Program-made: the position numbers and the translations under genes | Notes under the pieces: model-generated | The model's database searches: none | Seen by the model: only the letters and a program-made list of their open reading frames with translations | Told to the model about the DNA's origin: nothing | DNA from: Streptomyces cavernae | Lineage (GTDB): Bacteria > Actinomycetota > Actinomycetes > Streptomycetales > Streptomycetaceae | Assembly (NCBI RefSeq): GCF_004023625.1 | Contig: NZ_RPDJ01000007.1 | Location: 308,017-372,016 of the forward strand | Length of the DNA stretch: 64,000 nucleotides | Direction of reading: 5' to 3' | Part shown: piece by piece, positions 15,157 to 23,188 of the stretch | How positions within the stretch are numbered: the stretch's first letter is position 1 | Layout: the number at the start of each line of letters is the position of its first letter

Positions 15157-15948
15157 CTAGACCGTCGCCGGTTCGGCTTCCGGCTCGTTCGCCTCGGCTG
15201 CGGCCTCCGCCCGGTCGCGGGCCTCGCGGCGGACCAGGATGGTCCAGCCCACCGGCACCCCGGCGGCGAAGAGCCACCACTGGACCGCGTACGCCATGTG
15301 CGGGCCGATGCCGCTGTGATCGGGGTCGGAGATCAGCTCGGGGGTGTCGCCCTTGGGCTCCGGCGCGGTCAGTTCGACGTACCCGCCGAGGACCGGTTTG
15401 TCGAGCCGCTCCGCCTCCTGCTCGCTGTTGATCAGCATCACCTGGCGGTCGGGCAGACCCTTGACGTCCTTGATGCCGCTCGTGGCCGTCGTCTCGTCGG
15501 CCATCAGCCGTCCGGTGATGGTGAGCTCACCGCTAGCCGGGGCCGGGATCTTCGGGAACTCGGTCTGCGCCCCGTCCGCCGGGATCCAGCCCCGGTTGAC
15601 CAGGAGCACCCGTCCGTCGTCCAGCACGAACGGGGTGAGGACATGGAAGCCGACCTTGTCGTCGGAGTTGGTGCGCCGCCGCACCACGACCTCGTGCGCG
15701 GTGTCGAAGCGCCCCTTCGCGGTGACGCGGCGGTAAAGGTCCTCGCGCTTGACGGTCGCACCGGGCAAGGTGAGTGACTCCGCCGGCACCGGTTTCGCGG
15801 CCAGCGAGTCGGAGATCACCTTGTTCAGCGCCACCCGGCGCTCATGGCGGTGCAGCTGCCAGAACCCCAGCTCGATCATCGTCGGGATGAGCGCGAGCGT
15901 GATGAGGGTGAGGATCACCCACTGCCGGGACAACAGGAAGCGGTACAC
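15157..15948 (-). CDS. SURF1-family cytochrome oxidase assembly protein
   Basis: 263 residues from GTG at 15948, with GGAGAGG 12-18 nt upstream. The topology is that of SURF1: an N-terminal membrane helix (VILTLITLALIPTMIELGFWQL), a large external domain, and a second helix near the C-terminus (AVQWWLFAAGVPVGWTILV). The motifs GFWQLHRHERR, VLLVNRGWIP and HMAYAVQWWLFA fit the family. SURF1 assists heme insertion into cytochrome aa3 oxidase. An Ala/Glu-rich cytoplasmic tail ends the protein. It is a stand-alone gene with repeats on both sides. Confidence 0.9.
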   Translation of the reverse strand: MYRFLLSRQWVILTLITLALIPTMIELGFWQLHRHERRVALNKVISDSLAAKPVPAESLTLPGATVKREDLYRRVTAKGRFDTAHEVVVRRRTNSDDKVGFHVLTPFVLDDGRVLLVNRGWIPADGAQTEFPKIPAPASGELTITGRLMADETTATSGIKDVKGLPDRQVMLINSEQEAERLDKPVLGGYVELTAPEPKGDTPELISDPDHSGIGPHMAYAVQWWLFAAGVPVGWTILVRREARDRAEAAAEANEPEAEPATV

Positions 15949-16055
15949 CCCACGACCGTACCTCTCCGCCACGGGGTGCCCTCGACCAGGGGCGGCTTCC
16001 CGACCCGACGGGCACCCCCGCCTCCGGGCGCGACCGAACCGGCACCCCGCCTCCC

Positions 16056-16116
16056 GCCTCGACGGACATCCACCTCGTGCCTCGACGGACATCCCGCTTC
16101 CGCCTCGACGGACATC
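16056..16116. repeat. Three 23-bp-spaced repeats upstream of SURF1
   Basis: The 15-mer GCCTCGACGGACATC occurs at 16056-16070, 16079-16093 and 16102-16116, a regular 23-bp spacing. Looser copies extend toward 15990. They lie between the SURF1 start and the small zinc-protein gene on the same strand. Confidence 0.9.
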
Positions 16117-16147
16117 GCGCCTCCCGGCCCGGCGGAGGCTCGGCCGG

Positions 16148-16381
16148 TCAAACCCTGTCGACGATCCCCGACCTCCCCTCCGCCCGCGCGCAGTGCGCCC
16201 CGCAGTACCAGTGGCCGTCGGCCTCCACGCCCTGGCCGATGATCTGGACGCGACAGTGCTCGCAGATGGGCGCCATGCGGTGGATCGCACAGGAGAAGCA
16301 GTCGAAGACGTGCACCGCCCCCTGGGCGTGCACCTCGAAGGTCATACCGTAGTCATTTCCGCATACTTCGCATCTCGCCAT
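16148..16381 (-). CDS. Small cysteine-rich, probable zinc-binding protein
   Basis: 77 residues from ATG at 16381. Eight cysteines occur as four close pairs: C4/C7 (CEVC), C28/C31 (CFSC), C40/C43 (CEHC) and C60/C64 (CGAHC). This pattern would bind two zinc ions in a treble-clef or MYM-like arrangement. No catalytic motif and no membrane segment is seen. Function is unknown; a nucleic-acid or metal-storage role is only a guess. It reads in the same direction as SURF1 but about 200 bp upstream of it, with repeats between. Confidence 0.82.
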   Translation of the reverse strand: MARCEVCGNDYGMTFEVHAQGAVHVFDCFSCAIHRMAPICEHCRVQIIGQGVEADGHWYCGAHCARAEGRSGIVDRV

Positions 16382-16500
16382 GATGCACAGGGTGAGCCGC
16401 CACGGCGGGAGGGGCGAGCGGCCGACGGGCGAGTCGCCCGCCAATCACCCGTCTGACGCCCGCGCCACACGACGTCGGCCCCGTCCGGCGTCAGGCGCCG

Positions 16501-17484
16501 TCACTCCTCCGACGCCGGTTCCACATCCAGCAGCAGCTGTCCGAACGCCGCCTCGTCGATCACCGGAGTCCCGAACTGCCGTGCCTTGACCACCTTCGTC
16601 GTACCGGCCTCCGGGTCGTTCGTGACGAGGAGGCTGGTCAGCCTCGACAGGCTCGTCGCCACATGGAGTCCGGCCTCGACCGCCCGGTCCTCCAGCAGCT
16701 CACGGTCGACGGACGTGTCCCCGGAGAACGCCACCCGCATGCCCTGCCTGAGCGGCTTGCCCTCCTCGTAGCGGCCGGGATTGGGGTACGGGCACGCGGG
16801 CCGCTTCCGCGACGGACGCCAGCTGCCGGAGCGGTACCCGCCACCGGACTGCCGCCCGATGAGCGGCGCCGGCCCCGGTGACCACTCGGTCAGCGGCCGG
16901 CACTCCAGCAGCGGCAGCCGCAGCCCGTCCCGCGCCGCGGCCCGCAGGCTCGGCCGGAACGCCTCGGCCAGCACCCGCGCGTCGTCCAGCGCGTGGTGCG
17001 CCCGCCGCTGCTCGACCCCGAAGTGCGCCGCGAGCGACTCCAGTTTGTGGTTCGGCAGCGGAAGCCCCAGCTCCTTGGAGAGCGCGATGGTGCACAACCG
17101 CTGCCGCACCGGCGCCTCGAGCTTCGCGCGCGCGTATTCCCGCGCGATCATCTGCCAGTCGAAGACCGCGTTGTGCGCGACGAGCACCCGGTCCGCCAGC
17201 CGGGACGCGAACTCCTCGGCGATGTCCGCGAACAGCGGTGACCCTTCGAGCATCTCGCTCGTCAACCCGTGGATCCACACCGGTCCCGGATCCCGCTCCG
17301 GGTTGACCGTCGTGTACCAGTGGTCCTCGACCTCGCCGCGCGCGTCCAGCCGGTAGACGGCCGCCGAGATGATCCGGTCGTCCCGCGCCAGACCGGTGGT
17401 CTCGACGTCAACGACCGCGTACCCCTTGGGATACGCGGTCGGCCACGGGACTGGCGAGGCTGCGATCGTACGGTCTTCGAGCAT
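16501..17484 (-). CDS. DEDDh 3'-5' exonuclease with C-terminal BRCT domain
   Basis: 327 residues; ATG at 17484 with AGGAACC upstream. The N-terminal exonuclease domain (about 20-180) has all DEDDh motifs: Exo I VVDVETTGL (D26, E28), Exo II VLVAHNAVFDW, and Exo III RAHHALDDARVLAEAF. This is the fold of the DNA polymerase III epsilon subunit. A BRCT domain follows (about 245-320), seen as LRQGMRVAFSGDTSVDRELL and VTNDPEAGTTKVVKARQFG. The fusion suggests a repair exonuclease recruited by BRCT to DNA or partners, not the replicative proofreader itself. Confidence 0.9.
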   Translation of the reverse strand: MLEDRTIAASPVPWPTAYPKGYAVVDVETTGLARDDRIISAAVYRLDARGEVEDHWYTTVNPERDPGPVWIHGLTSEMLEGSPLFADIAEEFASRLADRVLVAHNAVFDWQMIAREYARAKLEAPVRQRLCTIALSKELGLPLPNHKLESLAAHFGVEQRRAHHALDDARVLAEAFRPSLRAAARDGLRLPLLECRPLTEWSPGPAPLIGRQSGGGYRSGSWRPSRKRPACPYPNPGRYEEGKPLRQGMRVAFSGDTSVDRELLEDRAVEAGLHVATSLSRLTSLLVTNDPEAGTTKVVKARQFGTPVIDEAAFGQLLLDVEPASEE

Positions 17485-17774
17485 GGTTCCTGAGGATACG
17501 GTCCCCGACTGACAGCCCATCGCACACGCCCCCTGGACCCGCCGTGCACCAGCCCCTCCGTACCCGCGGTCGGCGCTGTGCCGGTACGTGCCGACGCAGA
17601 TCGGGCCGACGGGCCGGTTCGGCCCCCACCCAGCCCCAACCAGAGGCCAGTTCGAGCCCGTCCACGAACCATTTTCGGGACCTTCTATGGACCTTTGGCC
17701 CAGGTGATGCGACCGTGCTGCGCGCCCGATGGATGACGGGGCGTCAGAAGCCATCAGAAGAAGGGTGGCACGCC

Positions 17775-18572
17775 ATGGCACGAGTGCGCTACGGCCCGCG
17801 GACCGAGGCAGAGATCGCCGCCGCGCGCGCCGCGAACACCAAGCTCCCCGACATCTGGTCGACGGGTGTGGTCGCCGTGTGGGAGAGCGATCCGGACGCG
17901 GTCGCGGCGGTCCTGCCCCCGCCGCTGAAGCCCACCGCGAGCCCTCTCGTCCGCGTGAACATCAGCAAGGTCGACCTGCCCGGCTATCCGCTGGGCGCGG
18001 GCTCGTTCGCGGTCGCCGCCGAACACGCCGGCGTCGAGGGCTGGTACCCGCTCGTCATGCCGATGACCCACGAACGGGCCCTCATCGGCGGCCGGGAGGT
18101 GTTCGGCGAACCGAAGAAGCTCGGTGAGGTCACGCTGGAGCGCGACGGCCCGGTCGTACGGGCCGTCCTGGCCCGGCACGGCATCGCCTTCGTCGAGGTC
18201 CGAGGGGCGGTGAGCGGGCCACTGCCGCTGCCCGGGCCGACGCGGAAGACCGACTTCTACTTCAAGTTCCTGCCCGCCGTGGACGGCTCCGGCTTCGACG
18301 CCGACCCCGTCCTCGTGCACTGCGTGCGCGGCGAACGGGTGCGCCGACTCGAAGGCGTCACCGGCGACGTCGTCCTGCGCGAGTCGGCGTACGACCCGGT
18401 CGCCGACCTCCCCGTACGCAGGCTCCTCGAGATCACCATCGGGGAGAAGACCAGCGACCAGCGCGGCAGGGTCGTCGAACGGGTCAGCGCCGAGGCCCTG
18501 TCGCCGTACGTCCACCAGCGCTACGACGACCCCCAGCACGTCCTCGACGGACCTCCCGAGGGGAGCGCGTGA
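17775..18572 (+). CDS. Acetoacetate decarboxylase family protein
   Basis: 265 residues; ATG at 17775 with AAGAAGGG upstream. The family signature GGREVFGEPKKLG is at 105-117; the first lysine (K114) sits where acetoacetate decarboxylase forms its Schiff base with the substrate. A conserved HERALIGGRE precedes it. Family members decarboxylate beta-keto acids or act as enol-lactone hydrolases or aldolases. This is the first gene of a tight four-gene operon with an SDR (4-bp overlap) and two amidohydrolases, pointing to stepwise degradation of a cyclic or aromatic-derived acid. The substrate is not known. Confidence 0.85.
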   Translation: MARVRYGPRTEAEIAAARAANTKLPDIWSTGVVAVWESDPDAVAAVLPPPLKPTASPLVRVNISKVDLPGYPLGAGSFAVAAEHAGVEGWYPLVMPMTHERALIGGREVFGEPKKLGEVTLERDGPVVRAVLARHGIAFVEVRGAVSGPLPLPGPTRKTDFYFKFLPAVDGSGFDADPVLVHCVRGERVRRLEGVTGDVVLRESAYDPVADLPVRRLLEITIGEKTSDQRGRVVERVSAEALSPYVHQRYDDPQHVLDGPPEGSA

Positions 18573-19456
18573 TGGAACCGGAGCCGGGACAGGTCGCGGT
18601 CGTCACCGGAGCGGCCAGCGGCATAGGGCTCGCGATGGCACGGCGATTCGCGGCCGAAGGACTCAAGGTGGTCCTCGCGGACGTGGAGGAGGGCGCCCTG
18701 GCGAAGGCGGCGGACGACCTGAGGGCGGACGGCGCCGTCGTCCACGCGCGCGTGGTCGACGTCGGCGAACGGTCCGAGGTCCAGGCGCTCGCCGAGGACG
18801 CCTACGACACGTTCGGCGCCGTCCACGTGCTGTGCAACAACGCGGGGGTCGGCTCGGGCGCCGAGGGCCGTATGTGGGAGCACGACCCGAACGACTGGAA
18901 GTGGGCGTTCGCCGTCAACGTCTGGGGCGTCTTCCACGGTATCCAGGCCTTCGTGCCGCGCATGCTGGCCGCCGGTGAACCCGGTCACGTCGTCAACACC
19001 TCCTCCGGGGACGGCGGTATCGCCCCGCTGCCCACCGCCTCCGTGTACGCCGTCACCAAGGCCGCCGTCGTGACCGTCACCGAGTCCCTGTACGCGCATC
19101 TGAAGGCGGAGCACGCACGCGTGGGGGCGTCCGTGCTCTTCCCCGGCCCGCACATGCTGCGCACCGGCCTGTGGGAGTCCCACCGCAACCGGCCCGCGCG
19201 GTACGCCAAGGAGAAGCCGCGGAAGACCCCGTACCGCAGCCTCGACCAGTGGGAGGCGGCCATGCGCGCGGCCGGCCGCGAGGTGGAGTTCACCCCGGTG
19301 GAGGAGGTCGCGGAGCTGGTCCTCGACGGCATCCGCGCGGACCGGTTCTGGCTGTTGCCGCGGAGCGAGCACAGCGACGCGCAGATCCGCGCGCGGGCGC
19401 GCTCGATGCTGGACCGGGCGAACCCGGCGTACCTGGAGAACTTCATCCTCGACTGA
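18569..19456 (+). CDS. SDR family NAD(P)-dependent oxidoreductase
   Basis: About 294 residues. GTG at 18569 overlaps the upstream stop; an ATG at 18572 is equally possible. All classical SDR motifs are present: VTGAASGIG cofactor loop, LCNNAGVG, NTSSG serine, and YAVTK (Tyr-x-x-x-Lys). An Asp after the second strand (LADVEEG) favours NAD over NADP. An insertion near the substrate loop (HRNRPARYAKEKPRKTPYRS) is basic and may bind an acidic substrate. It is translationally coupled to the decarboxylase-like gene, so it probably oxidises or reduces an intermediate of the same pathway. Confidence 0.88.
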   Translation: MMEPEPGQVAVVTGAASGIGLAMARRFAAEGLKVVLADVEEGALAKAADDLRADGAVVHARVVDVGERSEVQALAEDAYDTFGAVHVLCNNAGVGSGAEGRMWEHDPNDWKWAFAVNVWGVFHGIQAFVPRMLAAGEPGHVVNTSSGDGGIAPLPTASVYAVTKAAVVTVTESLYAHLKAEHARVGASVLFPGPHMLRTGLWESHRNRPARYAKEKPRKTPYRSLDQWEAAMRAAGREVEFTPVEEVAELVLDGIRADRFWLLPRSEHSDAQIRARARSMLDRANPAYLENFILD

Positions 19457-19481
19457 CTGGACTGAGCCTGAGGAGGCCGTG

Positions 19482-20765
19482 GTGACCGACCAGGACCCCT
19501 ACCTGATCATCTCCTCCGACTGCCACGCCGGGCTGCCCACCGAGGAGTACCGGCCGTATCTGGACGCCCGGTTCCACCGGGACTTCGACGAGTTCCTCGC
19601 GGGACGGGACCGGCGCCGGGAGGAGATGACGCGCCTCGGCATCCGCAACGAGGCCTTCGCCAGCAAGTGGTTCCACGACAACGAGGAGGGGCTGCGCGGT
19701 GGCTGGGACACCGCGCAGCGGCTCAAGGAACTCGACGGGGACGGGGTCGCGGGCGAGGTGGTCTTCCCGGACGCCGACGCCGTGGACAGCCAGACCGCCG
19801 CGCCCTTCGGGGTCGGGCTCGGTCTCTCCGGCGACCAGAACCCGGAGCTCGGGATGGCGGGCGCGCAGGCGCACAACCGCTGGCTCGCCGACTTCGTGTC
19901 CGAAAACCCCGAACGGCACTGCGGTGTGGCCCTGCTGCCGATCACGGCAGAGGTGCCGAAAGTTGTGGCCGAGATCCACCGTGCCAAGGAGACGGGGCTG
20001 GGCGCGCTGATGATCCCCTCCATGTGGGTCGACAAGGAGCCGTACCACGACCGCCGTTACGACCCGGTGTGGGCGGCGGCAGCCGAGTGCGGAATGCCGG
20101 TCGTCACCCACTCGGGAGCGGCGCCCCGGCACGAGTACGGCGACCACCTGGGGATCTATGTCTCCGAGGTCACCTGGTGGCCGGCCCGTCCGCTGTGGTT
20201 CCTGCTGTGGTCGGGCGTCTTCGAGCGCCACCCGGGCCTGAGGTTCGGCGTGGCCGAGTCGGGCTGCTGGTGGCTGCCGAACCTGCTGTGGTTCATGGAC
20301 CGGCTCTACCTGGGCGCGCACGGCGGCAAGAAGCTCTCGCCGTTCGCGGAACTGAGGCGGCCCCCGCACGAGTACCTGGACCGGCAGGTCTTCATCTGCG
20401 CCACCAACACCAAACGCCGCGAGCTGGCCCAGCGCTACGAGATCGGCGTCGACAACATCCTCTGGGGCAGCGACTTCCCGCATCCCGAGGGCACCTGGCC
20501 CGACACGCGCGCGTGGCTGAAGCGGACCTTCCATGACATCCCGGTGGCGGAGACCCGCCGCATGCTGGGCCTCGCGGCGGCGGAGGTGTTCGGCTTCGAC
20601 GTGGCGAAGCTGACCCCGCTGGCCCGGCGCATCGGCCCGACCCCGGCCGAACTCGGGCAGAGCGACGACCAGTCCGCGGTCGAGGCGTCCTGGGCGCGTT
20701 CGCGCGAGGTGGGCCGGCACTGGCTGACCGACCACGACTTCCCGGCGCTGGGGGTGGACCGGTGA
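19482..20765 (+). CDS. Amidohydrolase family protein (ACMSD-like), first of a pair
   Basis: 427 residues from the second of two adjacent GTG codons (19479/19482), with TGAGGAGG upstream. It belongs to the amidohydrolase_2 group: the N-terminal metal motif is SSDCHAG (Asp-x-His-Ala), a middle VVTHSGAAPRH supplies another His, and WGSDFPHPEG supplies the catalytic Asp. Such enzymes hydrolyse C-C or C-N bonds or decarboxylate ring-derived acids with one metal. It shares about the same layout with the next gene, which overlaps it by 4 bp, so a heteromer or consecutive steps are plausible. Confidence 0.87.
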   Translation: MTDQDPYLIISSDCHAGLPTEEYRPYLDARFHRDFDEFLAGRDRRREEMTRLGIRNEAFASKWFHDNEEGLRGGWDTAQRLKELDGDGVAGEVVFPDADAVDSQTAAPFGVGLGLSGDQNPELGMAGAQAHNRWLADFVSENPERHCGVALLPITAEVPKVVAEIHRAKETGLGALMIPSMWVDKEPYHDRRYDPVWAAAAECGMPVVTHSGAAPRHEYGDHLGIYVSEVTWWPARPLWFLLWSGVFERHPGLRFGVAESGCWWLPNLLWFMDRLYLGAHGGKKLSPFAELRRPPHEYLDRQVFICATNTKRRELAQRYEIGVDNILWGSDFPHPEGTWPDTRAWLKRTFHDIPVAETRRMLGLAAAEVFGFDVAKLTPLARRIGPTPAELGQSDDQSAVEASWARSREVGRHWLTDHDFPALGVDR

Positions 20766-21994
20766 GCACGGAGGACCGCTACACGGTGATCTCGGCCGAC
20801 TGCCACGCGGGCGCGGACCTGCTGGACTACAAGCCGTACCTGGCGTCGAAGTACCACGACGAGTTCGACGCGTGGGCGGCCACGTACGTCAATCCGTACG
20901 AGGACCTGCTCGCCGACACCGCCGACAAGAACTGGAACTCCGAGCGGCGGCTGGCGGAGCTGGAGGAGGACGGCATCGTGGCGGAGGTGGTGTTCCCCAA
21001 CACCATCCCGCCGTTCTTCCCGTCCGGTTCGCTGATGGCGCCGGCTCCCACGGCCGAGGAGTTCGAGCGGCGCTGGGCCGGCCTGAGGGCTCACAACCGC
21101 TGGCTGGCGGACTTCTGCGCGGCGGCACCGGGACGCCGGGCGGGCGTCTTCCAGATCCTCCTGGGCGACGTCGAGGAGGCGGTGAAGGAGATCCGGTGGG
21201 CCGTCGGGGCGGGGCTGAAGGGCGGTCTCCTGCTCCCCGGCACCCCGCCGGGCTCGGGCCTGCCGGAGCTGTACTCGTCGACGTACGACCCGATCTGGGC
21301 GGTCTGTGAGGAACTGGACGTCCCCGTGAACCACCACGCGGGCTCCGCCTCCCCGCCGCTCGGCGACGAACCGGCGGCCCGGGCGGTCTTCATGGTGGAG
21401 ACGACGTGGTTCTCGCACCGGGCGCTGTGGCACCTGGTGTTCGGCGGCGCCTTCCGCCGTCACCCGGGTCTGAAGCTGGTGCTGACCGAGCAGGGCTCGG
21501 GCTGGATCCCCGGAGTGCTGGACATGCTGGACTACTACCACGGCCGGTTGGTGGCGGCCGCCGCCCGGGCGTCGACGGCGGAGTCGAAGTTCGGTGCCGG
21601 GCTCGCCGCCTCGATGGGCAAGGGACCCTCCGAGGTCTGGCGGGACAATTGCTACGTGGGCGCCAGCTTCATGCGCCCGCACGAGGTGCCACTGCGGGAC
21701 CGTATCGGCCTCGACAAGATCATGTGGGGCAGCGACTACCCGCACGACGAGGGGACCTACCCGTACTCCCGGGAGGGCCTGCGCATCGCGTACGCGGGAC
21801 TGCCGCGCGAGGAGGTCGCGGCGATGGCCGGCGGCAACGCGGCCCGGGTGTACGGCTTCGACCTCGGACTGCTGGACCCGCTCGCGGCGAAGGTGGGCCC
21901 GACGGTGGAGGAGCTGGCGCAGCCGCTGCCCGAGCCACCGGCCGACGCGACGAGCCCGGTGTTCGCCCCGGGCGGGTCGGTGCGCGTCTGGTGA
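20762..21994 (+). CDS. Amidohydrolase family protein (ACMSD-like), second of a pair
   Basis: 410 residues; GTG start in a GTGA overlap with the preceding gene. It carries the same markers as its neighbour: ISADCHAG near the N-terminus, VPVNHHAGSASPP in the middle and MWGSDYPHDEGTYPYS near the C-terminus. Two neighbouring but clearly diverged paralogues suggest either different substrates or an obligate pair. The C-terminal tail (VEELAQPLPEPPADATSPVF) is disordered. A shared terminator hairpin follows at 22031-22064. Confidence 0.87.
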   Translation: MSTEDRYTVISADCHAGADLLDYKPYLASKYHDEFDAWAATYVNPYEDLLADTADKNWNSERRLAELEEDGIVAEVVFPNTIPPFFPSGSLMAPAPTAEEFERRWAGLRAHNRWLADFCAAAPGRRAGVFQILLGDVEEAVKEIRWAVGAGLKGGLLLPGTPPGSGLPELYSSTYDPIWAVCEELDVPVNHHAGSASPPLGDEPAARAVFMVETTWFSHRALWHLVFGGAFRRHPGLKLVLTEQGSGWIPGVLDMLDYYHGRLVAAAARASTAESKFGAGLAASMGKGPSEVWRDNCYVGASFMRPHEVPLRDRIGLDKIMWGSDYPHDEGTYPYSREGLRIAYAGLPREEVAAMAGGNAARVYGFDLGLLDPLAAKVGPTVEELAQPLPEPPADATSPVFAPGGSVRVW

Positions 21995-22030
21995 GGCCGG
22001 CGCGCGTCCGGTGAGTTCATCCCCCAACCC

Positions 22031-22064
22031 TGCGGGGGCGGAGGTGCTTTCAGCCGCCCCCGCA
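22031..22064. terminator. Bidirectional hairpin between convergent genes
   Basis: TGCGGGGGCGG (22031-22041) and CCGCCCCCGCA (22054-22064) form a perfect 11-bp stem with a 12-nt loop. It lies between the stop of the amidohydrolase at 21994 and the stop of the CopD-like gene at 22069. Confidence 0.75.
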
Positions 22065-22068
22065 CCAC

Positions 22069-23088
22069 TCACCAGCGGATCGGCACCGGCAACGCCGTGA
22101 GGAGCGCCGACACCGCGACCACCAGCCCCAGCACCACCAGCTCGGCCCGCGCCGGAGTGCAGGCGGTCAGCGGGTCGGACGCCCGGCCCAGCCGCAGCCG
22201 CGCGGTCAGCGCCAGCGCCGCGACCACCACGACGAGGAGCGTTTTGGCCAGAAGTGTGCGCCCGTACGCCGTCTCCGTCAGCTGATCCAGAACGGTCGAC
22301 GGCGGCATCCGGCGCAGAGTGCTGCACAGCCCCGTCGCGGTGATCGCCGCGAGCAGCACGGCCGCCACGCGCGCGTAGAGGCCGATCAGCGCGGCGGCCG
22401 GCCCCGGGGCGGTGCCCCGCCACACCCGCACCGTCCGCAGGACGTACAGCAGACCGCCCACCCACAGCGACGAACAGACGACGTGGATGAGCGTCAGCCC
22501 CGAACCGATCAGCGGGCTGTCCTCCACCGTGGGGTGCGCCCGCAGCGCCTCCGCGACGGCGACGGCGGACAGAGGGAGCAGCTGAGTGGCCGGCCTCCGG
22601 GACTGGGCGCACAGTCCGGCCGCGAGGAAGGCGTTGACCTCCAGGAGGGCGAGCTTGCCGTCCCGGGTCTCGTAGAGCCCTCCGATGTCGATGTCGGAGA
22701 GCTGCTGCGGTATCAGATTGCCGGTGGACACCACCGAGGCGAGCGCCAGCGCGGCGACGAAGCCCGCGCCCGCCGAGAGCACGGACCAACTGCTGGGCGA
22801 CTTCCGCGGCGGCGGCCCGCCCGGCACCCGGCGGGCCAGCCATGTCGTGAACACCTCGCCGACGGGTATGCACAGCGCCGCGAACATGACCGTGCGCAGC
22901 AACGTGATGCTGCCGACCCCGGGGGCCGCGGCCTCGCCCGTGCCGTCCAGTGCGACGCGCGGGCCGAGCAGCGGTATCAGGGCGGCGGCGCCCACCAGGA
23001 CGAGCAGGGCGACGGCGCGTCCGATACCGGCCCGGTGTTCGGGTCCTTCGGCGGCGGGCGCATCGGGTATCGGTCTTATCGAGCTCAC
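22069..23088 (-). CDS. CopD-domain membrane protein (copper-resistance D-like)
   Basis: About 339 residues from GTG at 23088 (GGTGAAG upstream); a GTG at 23103 would add five. It is an integral membrane protein with about eight helices, beginning with AVALLVLVGAAALIPLLG. The C-terminal half has the CopD layout: LTLIHVVCSSLWVGGLLYVL, ALIGLYARVAAVLLAAITATG, then YGRTLLAKTLLVVVVAALAL with the conserved G-R-x-L-x-x-K. CopD proteins are linked to copper uptake. No CopC domain is fused here and none is next door, so the metal role is an inference. Confidence 0.82.
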   Translation of the reverse strand: MSSIRPIPDAPAAEGPEHRAGIGRAVALLVLVGAAALIPLLGPRVALDGTGEAAAPGVGSITLLRTVMFAALCIPVGEVFTTWLARRVPGGPPPRKSPSSWSVLSAGAGFVAALALASVVSTGNLIPQQLSDIDIGGLYETRDGKLALLEVNAFLAAGLCAQSRRPATQLLPLSAVAVAEALRAHPTVEDSPLIGSGLTLIHVVCSSLWVGGLLYVLRTVRVWRGTAPGPAAALIGLYARVAAVLLAAITATGLCSTLRRMPPSTVLDQLTETAYGRTLLAKTLLVVVVAALALTARLRLGRASDPLTACTPARAELVVLGLVVAVSALLTALPVPIRW

Positions 23089-23188
23089 CCCAAGGATCTT
23101 CACCAGTCCCGCACATCCGGGCAAGTTCCGGAAAGCAACTGGCGCCAGGACATTCCGCCCAGCAATACGCTTCCGGACAAAGTTCGGC

